NCBI GenBank assembly: GCA_963745665.1
Contig: CAVUYE010000002.1
Location: forward strand, 1,364,001 to 1,428,000
Length of the DNA: 64,000 bases
Direction: 5' to 3'
Source of the DNA: Bog-473 sp963745665
GTDB taxonomy: Bacteria > Actinomycetota > Acidimicrobiia > Acidimicrobiales > RAAP-2
The notes below the pieces were generated by a model. It was given only the letters and a program-made list of their open reading frames with translations. It had not been told where the DNA came from and searched no databases. Both the position numbers and the translations under genes were made by a program. Below are positions 40,961-49,946 of this stretch, one piece after another (the stretch's first letter is position 1; each line of letters begins with the position of its first letter).

Positions 40961-42025
40961 CTACGGGTTGACGAGGCTGAAGGTCCCGCCGAAGGCGTGG
41001 ACACCGTCACCGTTGCCACCCGTGCCGTTCGTCAAGAGCCCTGGAGGTGAGCCCCCGACGAGAGGCTGTTCCTGGTTGTAGATGTAGAGCGGGTGGCCGT
41101 GGTACGTGACCTGCTCGGTGCCATCGGCCCGCCAGACGACACCCACGGCGCTCGGGTTCACTCCCGCCCCCAGCGTGGGCGTCCCGACCGTGCGCAGGGG
41201 GATGAACTCCATGGCGCACGAGCCGTAGCAGTTGCTGAAGTGCCAGTCACCGCTGAAGGAGTAGACGGAGACTGCCGCGCCGCCGATCCCCGGCAGCATC
41301 TCGGTCGCCAGCTCGGTTGTGCTGTAGGTCGTCCCGGCCTGGGGTGACTCCGTCTCGAGGGTGGCCGGTCCGGTCGCCGGGGTGCCCCAGGGCGACATGA
41401 GGAACCACGCCGTGTGCTCGGGCGGGAGCGGCTGCACCGTCTCGTAGAAGTCCGCCCCGAAGAACGAGTCCGGGCCCTGGTCGAAGAGGTAGAGCGCGTG
41501 ACCGGCGTAGGTCACCTGGAAGGCATTTAGGTCCGTGCGGTAGACCGCGCCGAGGAGCCGCGGGTTCACACCCGGGCCGGCGACCGGGAAGGCCTCCGTG
41601 GTGAAGGCGGGCCAGTCAGCGGATGTGTCCGTCTCCGCGCCCGTGCACGACAGCGCGCCTTCCGACTCGCTGACGACGACGGTGGTGGTGCACCCCGCCT
41701 GGTACTGGCGGAAGAAGGACGCGCCGTAGGTCGACGGGTCGATGGTGGGCGAGTACAGCGACGTCCCGGCCGGGTACAGGTAGCCGGCCGCCGTCGTGGG
41801 GGTGGCCGGCATGTAGCCGGCACCGGCACCGCCGACGACCAGCACGGGACCGTAGGGCCCCGATTCGAGCGACACGACGGCCGCGCCGGGATTCGAATGG
41901 ACGGCGCCGTGCCGGAATGGGTGATGCCAGAAGCCGGCGGCCGATGCGGCCGACGGCAGTGCCAGCGGGAGCGCCAGCATGGCGACGATCGTCGCAATCG
42001 CGCCCATGATCCATCTGTTCCTCAT
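40961..42025 (-). CDS. COG4315-type secreted protein with lipoprotein-15 repeats
   Basis: ATG 42025 has AAAGGAG 6-7 bases upstream. The 354-residue protein has a signal peptide (GAIATIVAMLALPLALPSAASA). Two or more copies of the COG4315 repeat are visible, each with V-x-Y-x-G-x-x-L-Y-x-(F/Y): VTYAGHALYLFDQGPDSFFG and VTYHGHPLYIYNQEQ, and the cysteine motif SNCYGSCAMEFIPL expected before such repeats. The family is secreted, of unknown biochemical role. It may act at the cell surface. Confidence 0.85.
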   Translation of the reverse strand: MRNRWIMGAIATIVAMLALPLALPSAASAAGFWHHPFRHGAVHSNPGAAVVSLESGPYGPVLVVGGAGAGYMPATPTTAAGYLYPAGTSLYSPTIDPSTYGASFFRQYQAGCTTTVVVSESEGALSCTGAETDTSADWPAFTTEAFPVAGPGVNPRLLGAVYRTDLNAFQVTYAGHALYLFDQGPDSFFGADFYETVQPLPPEHTAWFLMSPWGTPATGPATLETESPQAGTTYSTTELATEMLPGIGGAAVSVYSFSGDWHFSNCYGSCAMEFIPLRTVGTPTLGAGVNPSAVGVVWRADGTEQVTYHGHPLYIYNQEQPLVGGSPPGLLTNGTGGNGDGVHAFGGTFSLVNP

Positions 42026-42179
42026 TGTTGCTCCTTTCGCCAAGGGCCTTCTCTGAAGGAGCCTGTCAGCGCGGAGCACTGGTCAAAAGGGTGCCACCAC
42101 CACGCCACCGCATTCGCACCACCACCACCATCTCCAACACGATCACCTGCACGACCACCCCGGCTCCCGCCGGAGGCGG

Positions 42180-42401
42180 CTACGGACGTGGTGCCCGGCG
42201 CCGACCTCGATACGTGCTGACGAAGAGGAACGCCGCCGCCACCAACGGCAGCAGGATGGCCCCGACCCAACGCTGACCGGCGAGGAGGAAGGCCAGTCCG
42301 ACGATGGCGCCCGTGGCCAGCGCCAACTCGGGCGTGTCGCCGACCAGGAAGTCCCACCAGAAGAGGCCGAAGGCCCGGAACGCCCGGGTCACCACGCTCA
42401 C
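42180..42401 (-). CDS. Small membrane protein downstream of COG4280
   Basis: A 73-residue product from GTG 42401 with two membrane helices (LALATGAIVGLAFLLAG and AILLPLVAAAFLFVSTY) after an aromatic start FRAFGLFWWDFLVGDTPE. It lies 13 bp after the larger membrane protein on the same strand and probably is its partner. No known family is apparent. Confidence 0.72.
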   Translation of the reverse strand: MSVVTRAFRAFGLFWWDFLVGDTPELALATGAIVGLAFLLAGQRWVGAILLPLVAAAFLFVSTYRGRRRAPRP

Positions 42402-42414
42402 GGTGTCACCGGAT

Positions 42415-43272
42415 TCACGGTGTCGCCTCTTCGGGGACCGACGCCGCCGCCGATGCCGGCAGCTGTGTGCGCATGAAGGCGATGAAGGCGAAGAAGACGA
42501 CGGCGAAGAACCCGACCAGCACCGGGATGGCCAGATCGGAGCCCGGCCAGTGCACGCCGGCACCCTCGCCGACCCAGAACACGCCGAAGCTCGTCAGCAT
42601 CACGCCCACCACGGTCTTGATCGTGTTCTCGGGCACCTCGCTCAGTTGGCGCGCCACCACCAGGCCGACCACGGCCACCAGCAACGCGGCGGCGGCGGCG
42701 GCCAACGCGGCGAGGCCGAGGCGGTGTTGGGCCGCGCCCAGGCTGACCACGATCAGCACCACCTCAGTGCCCTCGAGGAAGACGCCCTTGAAGGCCACGG
42801 CGAAGCCGACCCCGTCGTGCTTGTTGTGCTGTGCGGTGTTGTGCACGGTGTCGTGCTGCGTCGGGTCCGGCTGCCGCACCGGGTCCGGCGCACCGGGCGC
42901 AGCGGGCTGCCCCGACGACGCGTCCTCGCTGAGCTCGGCCACGGTGGCGGCGTAGATCTTGTCCTCGTCGTGCGGGTCCTTGTGCCCGCTCGCCCGCAGG
43001 ATCGCCTTGCGCAACCAGCCCAGACCGAGCACCAGCAGCAGCGCTCCCACCACCACCCGCAGCGTGTCGATCGGGATGTAGCGGATCAGCGGGACGCCCA
43101 CGACGACCACCAGCACCCCGAGCACCACGACCGCCGCCGCGGCGCCCTCCAACGCTGGACGCCAGCCGCGGCTCACGCCCGCCGCCACCACGATGGTCAG
43201 GGCCTCGACCATCTCCACCAGGCTGGCGGCGAAGACGGCCAGCACCAGGATCAGAATGGAGGAGGTGTGCAT
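42415..43272 (-). CDS. COG4280/GDT1-like membrane transporter
   Basis: I use ATG 43272; an in-frame start lies at 43308. The 285-residue protein has two homologous three-helix halves: first half VFAASLVEMVEALTIVVAAG, then a His/Asp-rich cytoplasmic insert with HKDPHDEDK and HDTVHNTAQHNKHDG, then second half FAVAFKGVFLEGTEVVLIVV. The paired S/G-x-V/T-E-M/x-V/T-E motifs are the hallmark of COG4280 relatives of metal exporters. The His-rich loop could sense metals. The small membrane gene follows immediately. Confidence 0.78.
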   Translation of the reverse strand: MHTSSILILVLAVFAASLVEMVEALTIVVAAGVSRGWRPALEGAAAAVVVLGVLVVVVGVPLIRYIPIDTLRVVVGALLLVLGLGWLRKAILRASGHKDPHDEDKIYAATVAELSEDASSGQPAAPGAPDPVRQPDPTQHDTVHNTAQHNKHDGVGFAVAFKGVFLEGTEVVLIVVSLGAAQHRLGLAALAAAAAALLVAVVGLVVARQLSEVPENTIKTVVGVMLTSFGVFWVGEGAGVHWPGSDLAIPVLVGFFAVVFFAFIAFMRTQLPASAAASVPEEATP

Positions 43273-43363
43273 TCCGACGGAGAAGTTACCGTCGGAGCGG
43301 GGCCACACCGGACCTCACTGCACCGGCGGTAGTGTGCGGGTCACTGACCAGGGAGGGCGTGGC

Positions 43364-44728
43364 ATGAGCGAGGGAGCGACCACGGTCGCGCAGAACCGGG
43401 GCCGCAACTACGTCGTGGTCTCGGCCGACACCCACGCCTCACCGGACAGCCTGGAGCACTTCCTCTCCTACGTGGACCCGGCGCAGCGCGAGCCGGTGGC
43501 CGCCTTCGGCGACATGTCGAATCTCGCCATCTCCATGTTCGGCGGCTTCGATCCGGGTGAGGTCGACGAGTCCGATCCCGTCCGTGCCACCGCCGCCCGC
43601 CGACTGGCCGGCATGGGTGTGGACATCGCGGCGGCCGAGGGCTGGCTGGCGCACTACGGCACCGACTGGGTCGTGCCGGGCGATGGCGACGGGCGTCGTC
43701 TTGCCGTACTCGAGGAGCAGGGGATCCATGCCGAGGTGACACTGCCCGGACCCATCCTGGCGGGCGGACTCTCTCCGGCCATGTACCTGGGCGCCACGAC
43801 CGACAAGGGCCTCGAGGTGGTGTGGCCGGCGCTGCACGCCTACGTGCGCTGGCTCGCCGACTTCTGTGCGGCGGCTCCGGGTCGTCGTGCCGGCTGCATG
43901 CCGATCGACTTCCACGACATGGACCGCGCCGTCGAGGAGGTGGCCTGGGCCCGCAGCAACGGCATCTTCGGCGGCGTGATGCTGCCCGCCATGTCGGTGA
44001 CGTCGCGGCTGCCCGGCTACGCGGACGCGTACTACGACCCCTTCTGGAGCGCGTGCGAGGAGCACGGCATGGTCGTGAACCTGCACACCGGCGCCTCGGG
44101 CTCGGCCACCGACACCAAGTTCCTCTACGACGCCGAGCACGGCGGCATGCTCGGCCTCTACGAGGTCTTCGTCTTCACCCGCCGGCCGCTGTGGTTCATG
44201 ATCTTCGGCGGGGTCTTCGACCGCCATCCCGACCTGAAGGTCGTCGTGACCGAGAACGGCGTGCAGTGGCTGCCCTCTCTGATCCGGGACATGGAGTCGT
44301 TCTTCGACACCCACGGCGGCGCCCCCGTCCGCTCGTATCTGCAGATGCGGCCGCGGGACTACTTCGAGAAGCACGTCTGGATGGGCGGCTCGCTCATGAA
44401 GCGCTACGAGGCCGAGATGCGCCACGAGATCGGCATCGAGAAGCTCATGTGGGGAGCGGACTACCCCCACCTGGAGGGCGCGGCGCCGGTGCATCGTGAG
44501 ACCTTGCGGTACATCTTCGGGGGGATGCCCGAGGACGACCTGCGCCGCATGCTCGGCGCGAACGCGGTGTCGTTGTGGGACTTCGACGGTGCGCTGCTCC
44601 AGTCGGTCGCCGACCGGGTGGGGCCGAGCGTTGCGGATTTGTCGTCGCCGCTGGCGCTGGCTGAGATCGAGGACACCTTCAGTTGGAGCCTGGCCCGGCC
44701 GGTGCCGCTGATGGCCGGGGGCGCCTGA
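43364..44728 (+). CDS. Amidohydrolase-family (PF04909-type) metal-dependent hydrolase
   Basis: ATG 43364 follows GGAGGG. The 454-residue enzyme resembles the amidohydrolase-2 group that includes aromatic and cyclic-acid hydrolases and decarboxylases. VVVSADTHASPDSL carries the first metal-binding motif, where the usual HxH is DTH. NLHTGASGS, FGGVFDRHPDLKVVVTENG and LMWGADYPHLEGAAP carry the later His and the catalytic Asp. It should act on a carboxylic or lactone intermediate; the substrate is unknown. A 22-bp repeat cluster follows its stop. Confidence 0.85.
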   Translation: MSEGATTVAQNRGRNYVVVSADTHASPDSLEHFLSYVDPAQREPVAAFGDMSNLAISMFGGFDPGEVDESDPVRATAARRLAGMGVDIAAAEGWLAHYGTDWVVPGDGDGRRLAVLEEQGIHAEVTLPGPILAGGLSPAMYLGATTDKGLEVVWPALHAYVRWLADFCAAAPGRRAGCMPIDFHDMDRAVEEVAWARSNGIFGGVMLPAMSVTSRLPGYADAYYDPFWSACEEHGMVVNLHTGASGSATDTKFLYDAEHGGMLGLYEVFVFTRRPLWFMIFGGVFDRHPDLKVVVTENGVQWLPSLIRDMESFFDTHGGAPVRSYLQMRPRDYFEKHVWMGGSLMKRYEAEMRHEIGIEKLMWGADYPHLEGAAPVHRETLRYIFGGMPEDDLRRMLGANAVSLWDFDGALLQSVADRVGPSVADLSSPLALAEIEDTFSWSLARPVPLMAGGA

Positions 44729-44738
44729 CACTGATGAA

Positions 44739-44825
44739 CGGTTCCCCGCTGAAGAGCGGGAGCGGTCCCCCCTGAGGCGCACGGCGGTCCCCCCTGAGGC
44801 GCACGGCGGTCCCCCCTGAAGAACG
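44739..44825. repeat. Four-copy 22-bp direct repeats
   Basis: The core CGGTCCCCCCTGA occurs at 44763, 44785 and 44807, with a variant CGGTTCCCCGCTGA at 44739. Copies 2 and 3 are identical over 22 bp including GGCGCACGG. The first contains a short hairpin (CCCGCT...AGCGGG). They sit between the amidohydrolase stop and the HNH-protein gene. Possible terminator or slippage-derived array. Confidence 0.9.
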
Positions 44826-44931
44826 GTCGCCCGTATCGACGAAAAGTCACTGAAACGTTGGAAGATGTCAGCGCAGTGTGGTTGGCATTCCCGACTGCGA
44901 ATGTGTGACAACCGCGTGCTTCCATCGATAC

Positions 44932-46104
44932 ATGGAGTTGGAGAAGTTCGCAGACGCACTCGATGCACTGGTGGCGTCGGGTGCGGCCAACTACGGCGAT
45001 GGCGAGTCGATCGTCGAACTGCACCGGCTCTCGGCGCGCCTCGAGTCCTTCATGACAGAGGCCACGGCCGCCTTCGAGGCGGGGGAGCAGTGGGCGGCAG
45101 AGGGGGCCAAGACGGCGGCCTCGTGGATCTCCTCGCGCTGTCGGGTCCCACGGGCGGCCGCCAAGCGCCGGGTGCGCCTCGGGCGCACACTGCGTCACCT
45201 GCCCGAGGTGGCCGGGGCCTGGCGCGAGGGCGCCATCGGCACCGAGGCGGCCCAGGCCATCGCCTCGGCGAGGCGCCACCGCACCGAGGCCTCCATGGCC
45301 CGTGACGAAGAGATGCTGGTGACCCAGGCTGCGCAGATGGGCTTCGAGGACTTCTACCGGGCCCTGTCGTATTGGAAGCAGCTGGCCGACCCCGACGGGG
45401 CCTGTGCCAGTGACGAGGAGCGCAAGGCCTCGCGCAACGTCTTTTTGGAGACCAGCTTCTCGGGCATGTGGCTGGGCCAGATGACGCTCGACCCCATCTC
45501 GGGCTCGATTGTCTCGAACGAGCTCAACCGACTCGAGGACGACCTCTTCGAGGCCGACTGTGCCGAGGCCAAAGAGCGCCTGGGACGCAGCGTTCGGATC
45601 GACGAGCTCTCCCGCACCTCGGGCCAGCGCCGGGCCGACGCCCTGGTCGAGATGGCGACGAGAAGCCGCAGCGCCCCCGCTGACGGCGTCCGCCCCGCTC
45701 CGCTCTTCAGCGTCTTCGTCGGCTACGAGACGATCCACGGCCACATCTCAGAACTCGAGAACGGCACCGTGCTCCCACCGTCTGCCCTCGAGCCCTGGAT
45801 GGACTCGGCCTACTTCGAGCGGGCCATCTTCAGCCTCGGCAACCGGGTCGACGTCAGCGTGCGGGCCCGGCTCTTCAGCGGTGGGACCAGGCGGGCCATA
45901 GAGCTGCGCGACCGCATCTGCACCCACCCGCACTGCTACGAGCCGGCCGAGAGCTGCCAGGTCGACCACATTCAGACCTACGCCCAAGGCGGTCCCACCA
46001 CCCAAGAGAACGGCCGCCTGCTCTGTGGCTTCCACAACCGCCTGCGCAACCAGCAAGAGCGTCCGGGCGACCAGCGCCAGCGCCCACCACCGAGCGCAGC
46101 GTGA
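44932..46104 (+). CDS. DUF222/13E12-type HNH endonuclease-domain protein
   Basis: The 390-residue protein has the N-terminal DUF222 helical domain (LARLESFMTEATAAFEAG-type start, with RLGRTLRHLPEVAGAWREG, characteristic of 13E12 repeats) and a C-terminal HNH domain with ICTHPHCY and CQVDHIQTYAQGGPTTQENG, ending LCGFHNRLR. The metal and catalytic His is in VDHI. These genes are abundant in actinobacteria, often in multiple copies and mobile; their target is unknown. ATG 44932 has no strong ribosome-binding site, and its 5' region holds the 22-bp repeats. Confidence 0.88.
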   Translation: MELEKFADALDALVASGAANYGDGESIVELHRLSARLESFMTEATAAFEAGEQWAAEGAKTAASWISSRCRVPRAAAKRRVRLGRTLRHLPEVAGAWREGAIGTEAAQAIASARRHRTEASMARDEEMLVTQAAQMGFEDFYRALSYWKQLADPDGACASDEERKASRNVFLETSFSGMWLGQMTLDPISGSIVSNELNRLEDDLFEADCAEAKERLGRSVRIDELSRTSGQRRADALVEMATRSRSAPADGVRPAPLFSVFVGYETIHGHISELENGTVLPPSALEPWMDSAYFERAIFSLGNRVDVSVRARLFSGGTRRAIELRDRICTHPHCYEPAESCQVDHIQTYAQGGPTTQENGRLLCGFHNRLRNQQERPGDQRQRPPPSAA

Positions 46105-46258
46105 GAGGGCGGGCCGCCACCACGTCGGGCCCAACCCGCCCCCGCCAGCACCCCGGCTGATCCTCGCCGGCACTTCGAAGCCTGAACACTCCGGCGCTTC
46201 GGCGCGCCCGCGCTTCGGCGTGTCAGCGCATCTGTGCGCTCCTGAACCTCAGTGAACC

Positions 46259-47044
46259 TCAGCGGGCGTCTGCGACGACCAACCGGTAGCCGAGATCGAT
46301 CGCCGCCAATTCAGCCAGGTCGGCATGGCGACGCTGCCACACGCCGCTCGAAAGGTCCGCCTCCAGAGCCGCCACTCCTCTCGCCACGACCGCGGGGTCG
46401 GCCAGGGCCAGCCCCGAGCAGTTGGCCCGCACCGCCGGGTCGAGATACGCCTCCGGCCGGCACCAGTAGGCACCGAGCACGCCATCGTGCATGTCCCGGG
46501 GGACCAGCAGCGGAATGACGTCGCATGCAGCGGCACCGGCGACGCCGGCGCTGGGGCCGACGCCGATCGCTTCGGCCACAGTGTCGTAACCGGGCTCCAA
46601 ACCTCGCGTCATCTCACCCACTTCGGGCACGTAGTCCTCGAGGAGCCAAAAGCGCGAGTGCATCTCGAAGTCCATGGTCAGGACGATCCGCCGCGGCGCC
46701 ACCCGGCACAGCTCGGACAGACCAACCGCCCAATCGTCCCAGTGATGCAGGGTGAGAATGGCCATGGCCACGTCGGTGCACCCCGAGGGGAACGGGAGCG
46801 CCGAGCCGCTGGCCCGCACGCCAGGCGCCGCACCGGCCGCACGCTGCTGCATCATCACACTGGATGGATCAACAGCGATAACCATTCGGTCGCCGGGCTC
46901 GTAATTCCCGGTGCCCGCCCCGACGTTCACCACGACGCGCCCGTCCCCGAGCTGCTCGTGGATCACGGCTTCCCAGCTCGGCTCGACCCGCCGGTGGGCG
47001 ATATATCCCCGCCCGATGGTGTCGTAGACCGGCGAGGTGGTCAT
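46259..47044 (-). CDS. Class I SAM-dependent methyltransferase
   Basis: The 261-residue protein has the canonical Methyltransf_11 fold: VVNVGAGTGNYEPGDRMVI for SAM binding, the acidic end of beta 2 in IAVDPS, ALPFPSGCTDVAMAILTLHHW (motif post-I, with the D-A-F-type strand), and RIVLTMDFE. It lies downstream of the thiolase on the same strand, separated by the 9-bp array at 47060-47140. The substrate is unknown. No ribosome-binding site is seen upstream of ATG 47044. Confidence 0.85.
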   Translation of the reverse strand: MTTSPVYDTIGRGYIAHRRVEPSWEAVIHEQLGDGRVVVNVGAGTGNYEPGDRMVIAVDPSSVMMQQRAAGAAPGVRASGSALPFPSGCTDVAMAILTLHHWDDWAVGLSELCRVAPRRIVLTMDFEMHSRFWLLEDYVPEVGEMTRGLEPGYDTVAEAIGVGPSAGVAGAAACDVIPLLVPRDMHDGVLGAYWCRPEAYLDPAVRANCSGLALADPAVVARGVAALEADLSSGVWQRRHADLAELAAIDLGYRLVVADAR

Positions 47045-47059
47045 GTGCGGAGCGCCCGG

Positions 47060-47140
47060 GTACGCAAGGCGGGCCAGGTGGGCCAGGTGGGCCAGGTACG
47101 CAAGGTGGGCCAGGTACGCAAGGTGGGCCAGGTTCGCCTG
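47060..47140. repeat. Nine tandem 9-bp units
   Basis: The array consists of 9-bp units: GTACGCAAG, GCGGGCCAG, GTGGGCCAG, GTGGGCCAG, GTACGCAAG, GTGGGCCAG, GTACGCAAG, GTGGGCCAG and GTTCGCCTG. Two unit types (GTGGGCCAG and GTACGCAAG) alternate. It fills the gap between the thiolase stop (47142) and the methyltransferase start (47044). In the methyltransferase frame it would read Leu-Ala-His and Leu-Ala-Tyr repeats without a start codon. Confidence 0.95.
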
Positions 47141-47141
47141 G

Positions 47142-48353
47142 TTACGCCGCCGACTTCTCCAGGATGTGCACCCCGCACGCCGAGCCGAGCCCGATCACGT
47201 GGGTCATGCCGACCTTGGCACCGGAAATCTGGCGGTCGCCGGCCTCACCGCGCAGGTGGGTCGCCACCTCCCACACGTTGGCGATGCCGGTAGCGGCAAT
47301 GGGGTGGCCCTTGGACTCCAGGCCACCGGACACGTTCACCGGCGTCGAACCGTCACGCCACGTGGCGCCCGACTTGAAGAAGTCCGCCGCCCCACCGCGC
47401 TCGCACAGCCCGAGGTTGTCGTAGTGCACGAGCTCGGCCGTGGCGAAGCAGTCGTGCAGCTCCACGAGGTTCAGATCGGAGGGACCCACGCCCGCCTGCT
47501 CGTAGGCCTGGGCGGCCGCGTTGCGGGTCAGGTCGTTCACGTTGGGCAGGATCTGGCACGCCTCTTCCCACGGGTCGGTGGTCAGGATCGACGCCGTGAT
47601 CTTGACTGCCCGCTTCTGCTGCTCGAGCGACAGCGTCTTGAGCTTCGACCCCGAGACGACCACGGCCGCCGCCGCACCGTCGCAATTGGCCGAGCACATG
47701 GGACGCGTGTTGGGGTAGGCGATCATGACGTCGTTCATGATCTCGTCGAGCGACATCTTCTTCTGGTAGGCCGCCATGGGGTTCAGGGTCGAGTGCGAGT
47801 GGTTCTTCTCGGCGATCTGGGCGAAGAGCTCGAAGCTGGTGCCGCCGTAGCGGTGGCCGTACTCCATGCCGATCTGCGCGAAGACGCCCGGCATGATGTC
47901 GGTGCCGATGCGGCCGTCGATCGCCGCCACGTTCCCGTAGCGCCCCGAGGGCGTCCAGGTGTTGTCGTCGCTCTTGCGGCTCCCGCCGGCCAGCAGCCCG
48001 GCGCCGGCGAGCTTCTCCACACCGAAGGCCAGGCCCATGTCGGTCTCGCCCGCCTTAATCGCCATGACCGCCACCCGCAGCGCGGTGGCGCCGGTGGCGC
48101 AGGCGTTGGAAACGTTGTAGACGGGGATCCCAGTCTGGCCCAGTTGCTTCTGGATCACCTGCCCGATGGGCAGCGCGCCGCCCATGAGGTTGCCGGCGCC
48201 GATGATGCCCATGTCCTTCATGGTCACCCCGCCGTCGGCCAGAGCTCCCTGAACCGCCTGCGACGCCAGGTCGACGGTGTCGAGGTCGGGGTGCTTGCCG
48301 AACTTGGTCATGTGGATCCCGAGGACCCACACCTCTTCGGATGCCGATGCCAT
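47142..48353 (-). CDS. Thiolase of lipid-transfer (SCP2) type
   Basis: The 403-residue protein has the thiolase nucleophile motif NVSNACATGATALRVA, with Cys in place, and GLESKGHPIAATGIA plus a C-terminal GSACGVHILE containing the second Cys. The His in VELHDCFATAE is also a thiolase active-site residue. It is of the non-specific lipid-transfer type, used for side-chain or fatty-acid beta-oxidation. The DUF35 protein starts just upstream on the same strand, so the two probably form a complex. The real start is ATG 48353. Confidence 0.9.
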   Translation of the reverse strand: MASASEEVWVLGIHMTKFGKHPDLDTVDLASQAVQGALADGGVTMKDMGIIGAGNLMGGALPIGQVIQKQLGQTGIPVYNVSNACATGATALRVAVMAIKAGETDMGLAFGVEKLAGAGLLAGGSRKSDDNTWTPSGRYGNVAAIDGRIGTDIMPGVFAQIGMEYGHRYGGTSFELFAQIAEKNHSHSTLNPMAAYQKKMSLDEIMNDVMIAYPNTRPMCSANCDGAAAAVVVSGSKLKTLSLEQQKRAVKITASILTTDPWEEACQILPNVNDLTRNAAAQAYEQAGVGPSDLNLVELHDCFATAELVHYDNLGLCERGGAADFFKSGATWRDGSTPVNVSGGLESKGHPIAATGIANVWEVATHLRGEAGDRQISGAKVGMTHVIGLGSACGVHILEKSAA

Positions 48354-48358
48354 CGTGC

Positions 48359-48757
48359 CTAACCTCCCAGGGGTTCGAACCCGAAGCCGATTGCCTCGGT
48401 GCCGTTGTCGTCGGTGCCGATCACGTCGGTGGCAAGGCGGACCTTCATGCCCAGCGTCACGTGCTCGGGATCGGGTGTCACGTTGATGAGATTGGCCTTC
48501 ACGCTGGTGCCGTCGCAGTCGACGACGGCGGCGACGTAGGGCACCGGGATCCCCGGTGCGGCGAACGAGACGATGGTGAAGGCCCGGACCTCGCCGCTGG
48601 TCGGGATGGCGACCTTCTTGAACTCGGTCGCCTCGCAGGCGGCGCACGCGTTGCGCCGGTCGAAGAAGCGGGCGCCGCACGAGATGCACTCGTTCGCCAC
48701 CAAATGCGGGTCGTCACCCAGTTCCAGGTAGTCGACCAGCGGAATCTGTTGCGCCAT
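48359..48757 (-). CDS. DUF35 OB-fold/zinc-ribbon protein (thiolase partner)
   Basis: The 132-residue protein has a rubredoxin-like zinc ribbon, CISCGARFFDRRNACAAC, after an N-terminal helix, then an OB-fold (GEVRAFTIVSFAAPGIP, VPYVAAVVDCDGT). DUF35 proteins bind acyl-CoA and partner with lipid-transfer-type thiolases. The coding order is DUF35, thiolase and methyltransferase, with 5 bp to the thiolase. Confidence 0.9.
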   Translation of the reverse strand: MAQQIPLVDYLELGDDPHLVANECISCGARFFDRRNACAACEATEFKKVAIPTSGEVRAFTIVSFAAPGIPVPYVAAVVDCDGTSVKANLINVTPDPEHVTLGMKVRLATDVIGTDDNGTEAIGFGFEPLGG

Positions 48758-48920
48758 CTTGCCCCCAAGCTCGGGTGGAAATCGTAGAAAACGGTGTTCT
48801 CAATGTAGCGGGACCGCGAAAAAGTCGGCCAATCGGGACACGCTCGGGGACGGCCCTCTGCGGCCCGCAGCACGATTCGGCCCCGCAGCACCCTTCGGCG
48901 CCGCCCGGTAGGTTCGGCCC

Positions 48921-49892
48921 ATGCAATTCACCCACCTCGGCCGTACCGGCCTCCGCGTCAGCCGCATTTGCCTGGGCACCATGAATTTCGGGCCCGAGAC
49001 GGATGAGCCGACCTCGTTTTCCATCATGGACTCGGCTCTGGAGGCCGGAATCAACTTTTTCGACTCGGCCAACGTCTACGGCCGCTCCAAGGGCCGCGGC
49101 GCCACCGAGACGATCGTCGGTAACTGGTTCGCTCAGGGCGGCGGGCGGCGCGAGAAGGTGGTGCTGGCCACCAAGCTCTACGGCGACATGGGGGATTGGC
49201 CCAATGAGGGGCGGCTCTCGGCGCTGAACATCCGGCGGGCCTGCGACGCCAGCCTGCAGCGGCTACAGACCGACTACATCGACCTCTACCAGATGCACCA
49301 CATCGACCGAGGCACCGGCTGGGACGAGATCTGGGAGGCGATGGAGGTGCTGCGCGCCCAGGGCAAGATCCTGTACGTCGGCTCGTCGAACTTCGCCGGC
49401 TGGCACATCGCCCGGGCGCAGGAGGCGGCGGCCCGGCGCAACTTCATGGGACTGGTGAGCGAGCAGTCCATCTACAACCTGATCGTGCGCGACATCGAGC
49501 GCGAGGTGCTACCGGCGGCGCAGGCCTACGGGCTCGGCGTGATCCCCTGGTCGCCGTTGCAGGGCGGCCTGCTCGGTGGCGTGGTGCGCAAGGAGCGCGA
49601 CGGCAGCCGGCGCTACGCCGGGCGTGCCGCCGAGACGATCGAGGCGCGGCGCCCGCAGCTCGAGGCCTACGAGGACCTCTGCGCCGAGGCGGGCGAGGAG
49701 CCGGGGACGGTCGGGCTGGCCTGGTTGCTGACGCGGCCGGCGGTGACCGGGCCCATCGTGGGACCGCGCACGCCCGAGCATCTCGAGTCGGCCGTGCACG
49801 CCGTCGACGTCACCCTCGACGACAAGGTCCTGGCCCGCCTCGACGAGCTCTTCCCCGGGCACCGCACCGCCCCGGAGGACTACGCCTGGTAG
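48921..49892 (+). CDS. Aldo/keto reductase
   Basis: The 323-residue enzyme has the AKR tetrad: Asp and Tyr in FFDSANVYGRSKG, Lys in VLATKLYGDMG, and His in YQMHHIDRG. The NADPH motif GSSNFAGWHIARAQE and the C-terminal GPRTPEHLESAV complete the family pattern. It is most like the YghZ/tas-type broad-range AKRs. It reduces a carbonyl using NADPH; the substrate is unknown. It is flanked by the DUF35 gene (divergent) and the MMPL gene (convergent). Confidence 0.92.
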   Translation: MQFTHLGRTGLRVSRICLGTMNFGPETDEPTSFSIMDSALEAGINFFDSANVYGRSKGRGATETIVGNWFAQGGGRREKVVLATKLYGDMGDWPNEGRLSALNIRRACDASLQRLQTDYIDLYQMHHIDRGTGWDEIWEAMEVLRAQGKILYVGSSNFAGWHIARAQEAAARRNFMGLVSEQSIYNLIVRDIEREVLPAAQAYGLGVIPWSPLQGGLLGGVVRKERDGSRRYAGRAAETIEARRPQLEAYEDLCAEAGEEPGTVGLAWLLTRPAVTGPIVGPRTPEHLESAVHAVDVTLDDKVLARLDELFPGHRTAPEDYAW

Positions 49893-49946
49893 AGGCGGTG
49901 CCCTCGGTTGAGGCGCCCTCTGTGAGGCGCCCGACGAGGTCTCTGC

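Noticed and set aside
44739..44825. Direct repeats considered as a CRISPR array.
   Set aside because: The units are contiguous with no spacers and no cas genes are in the window. The same holds for the 9-bp and 13-bp arrays.
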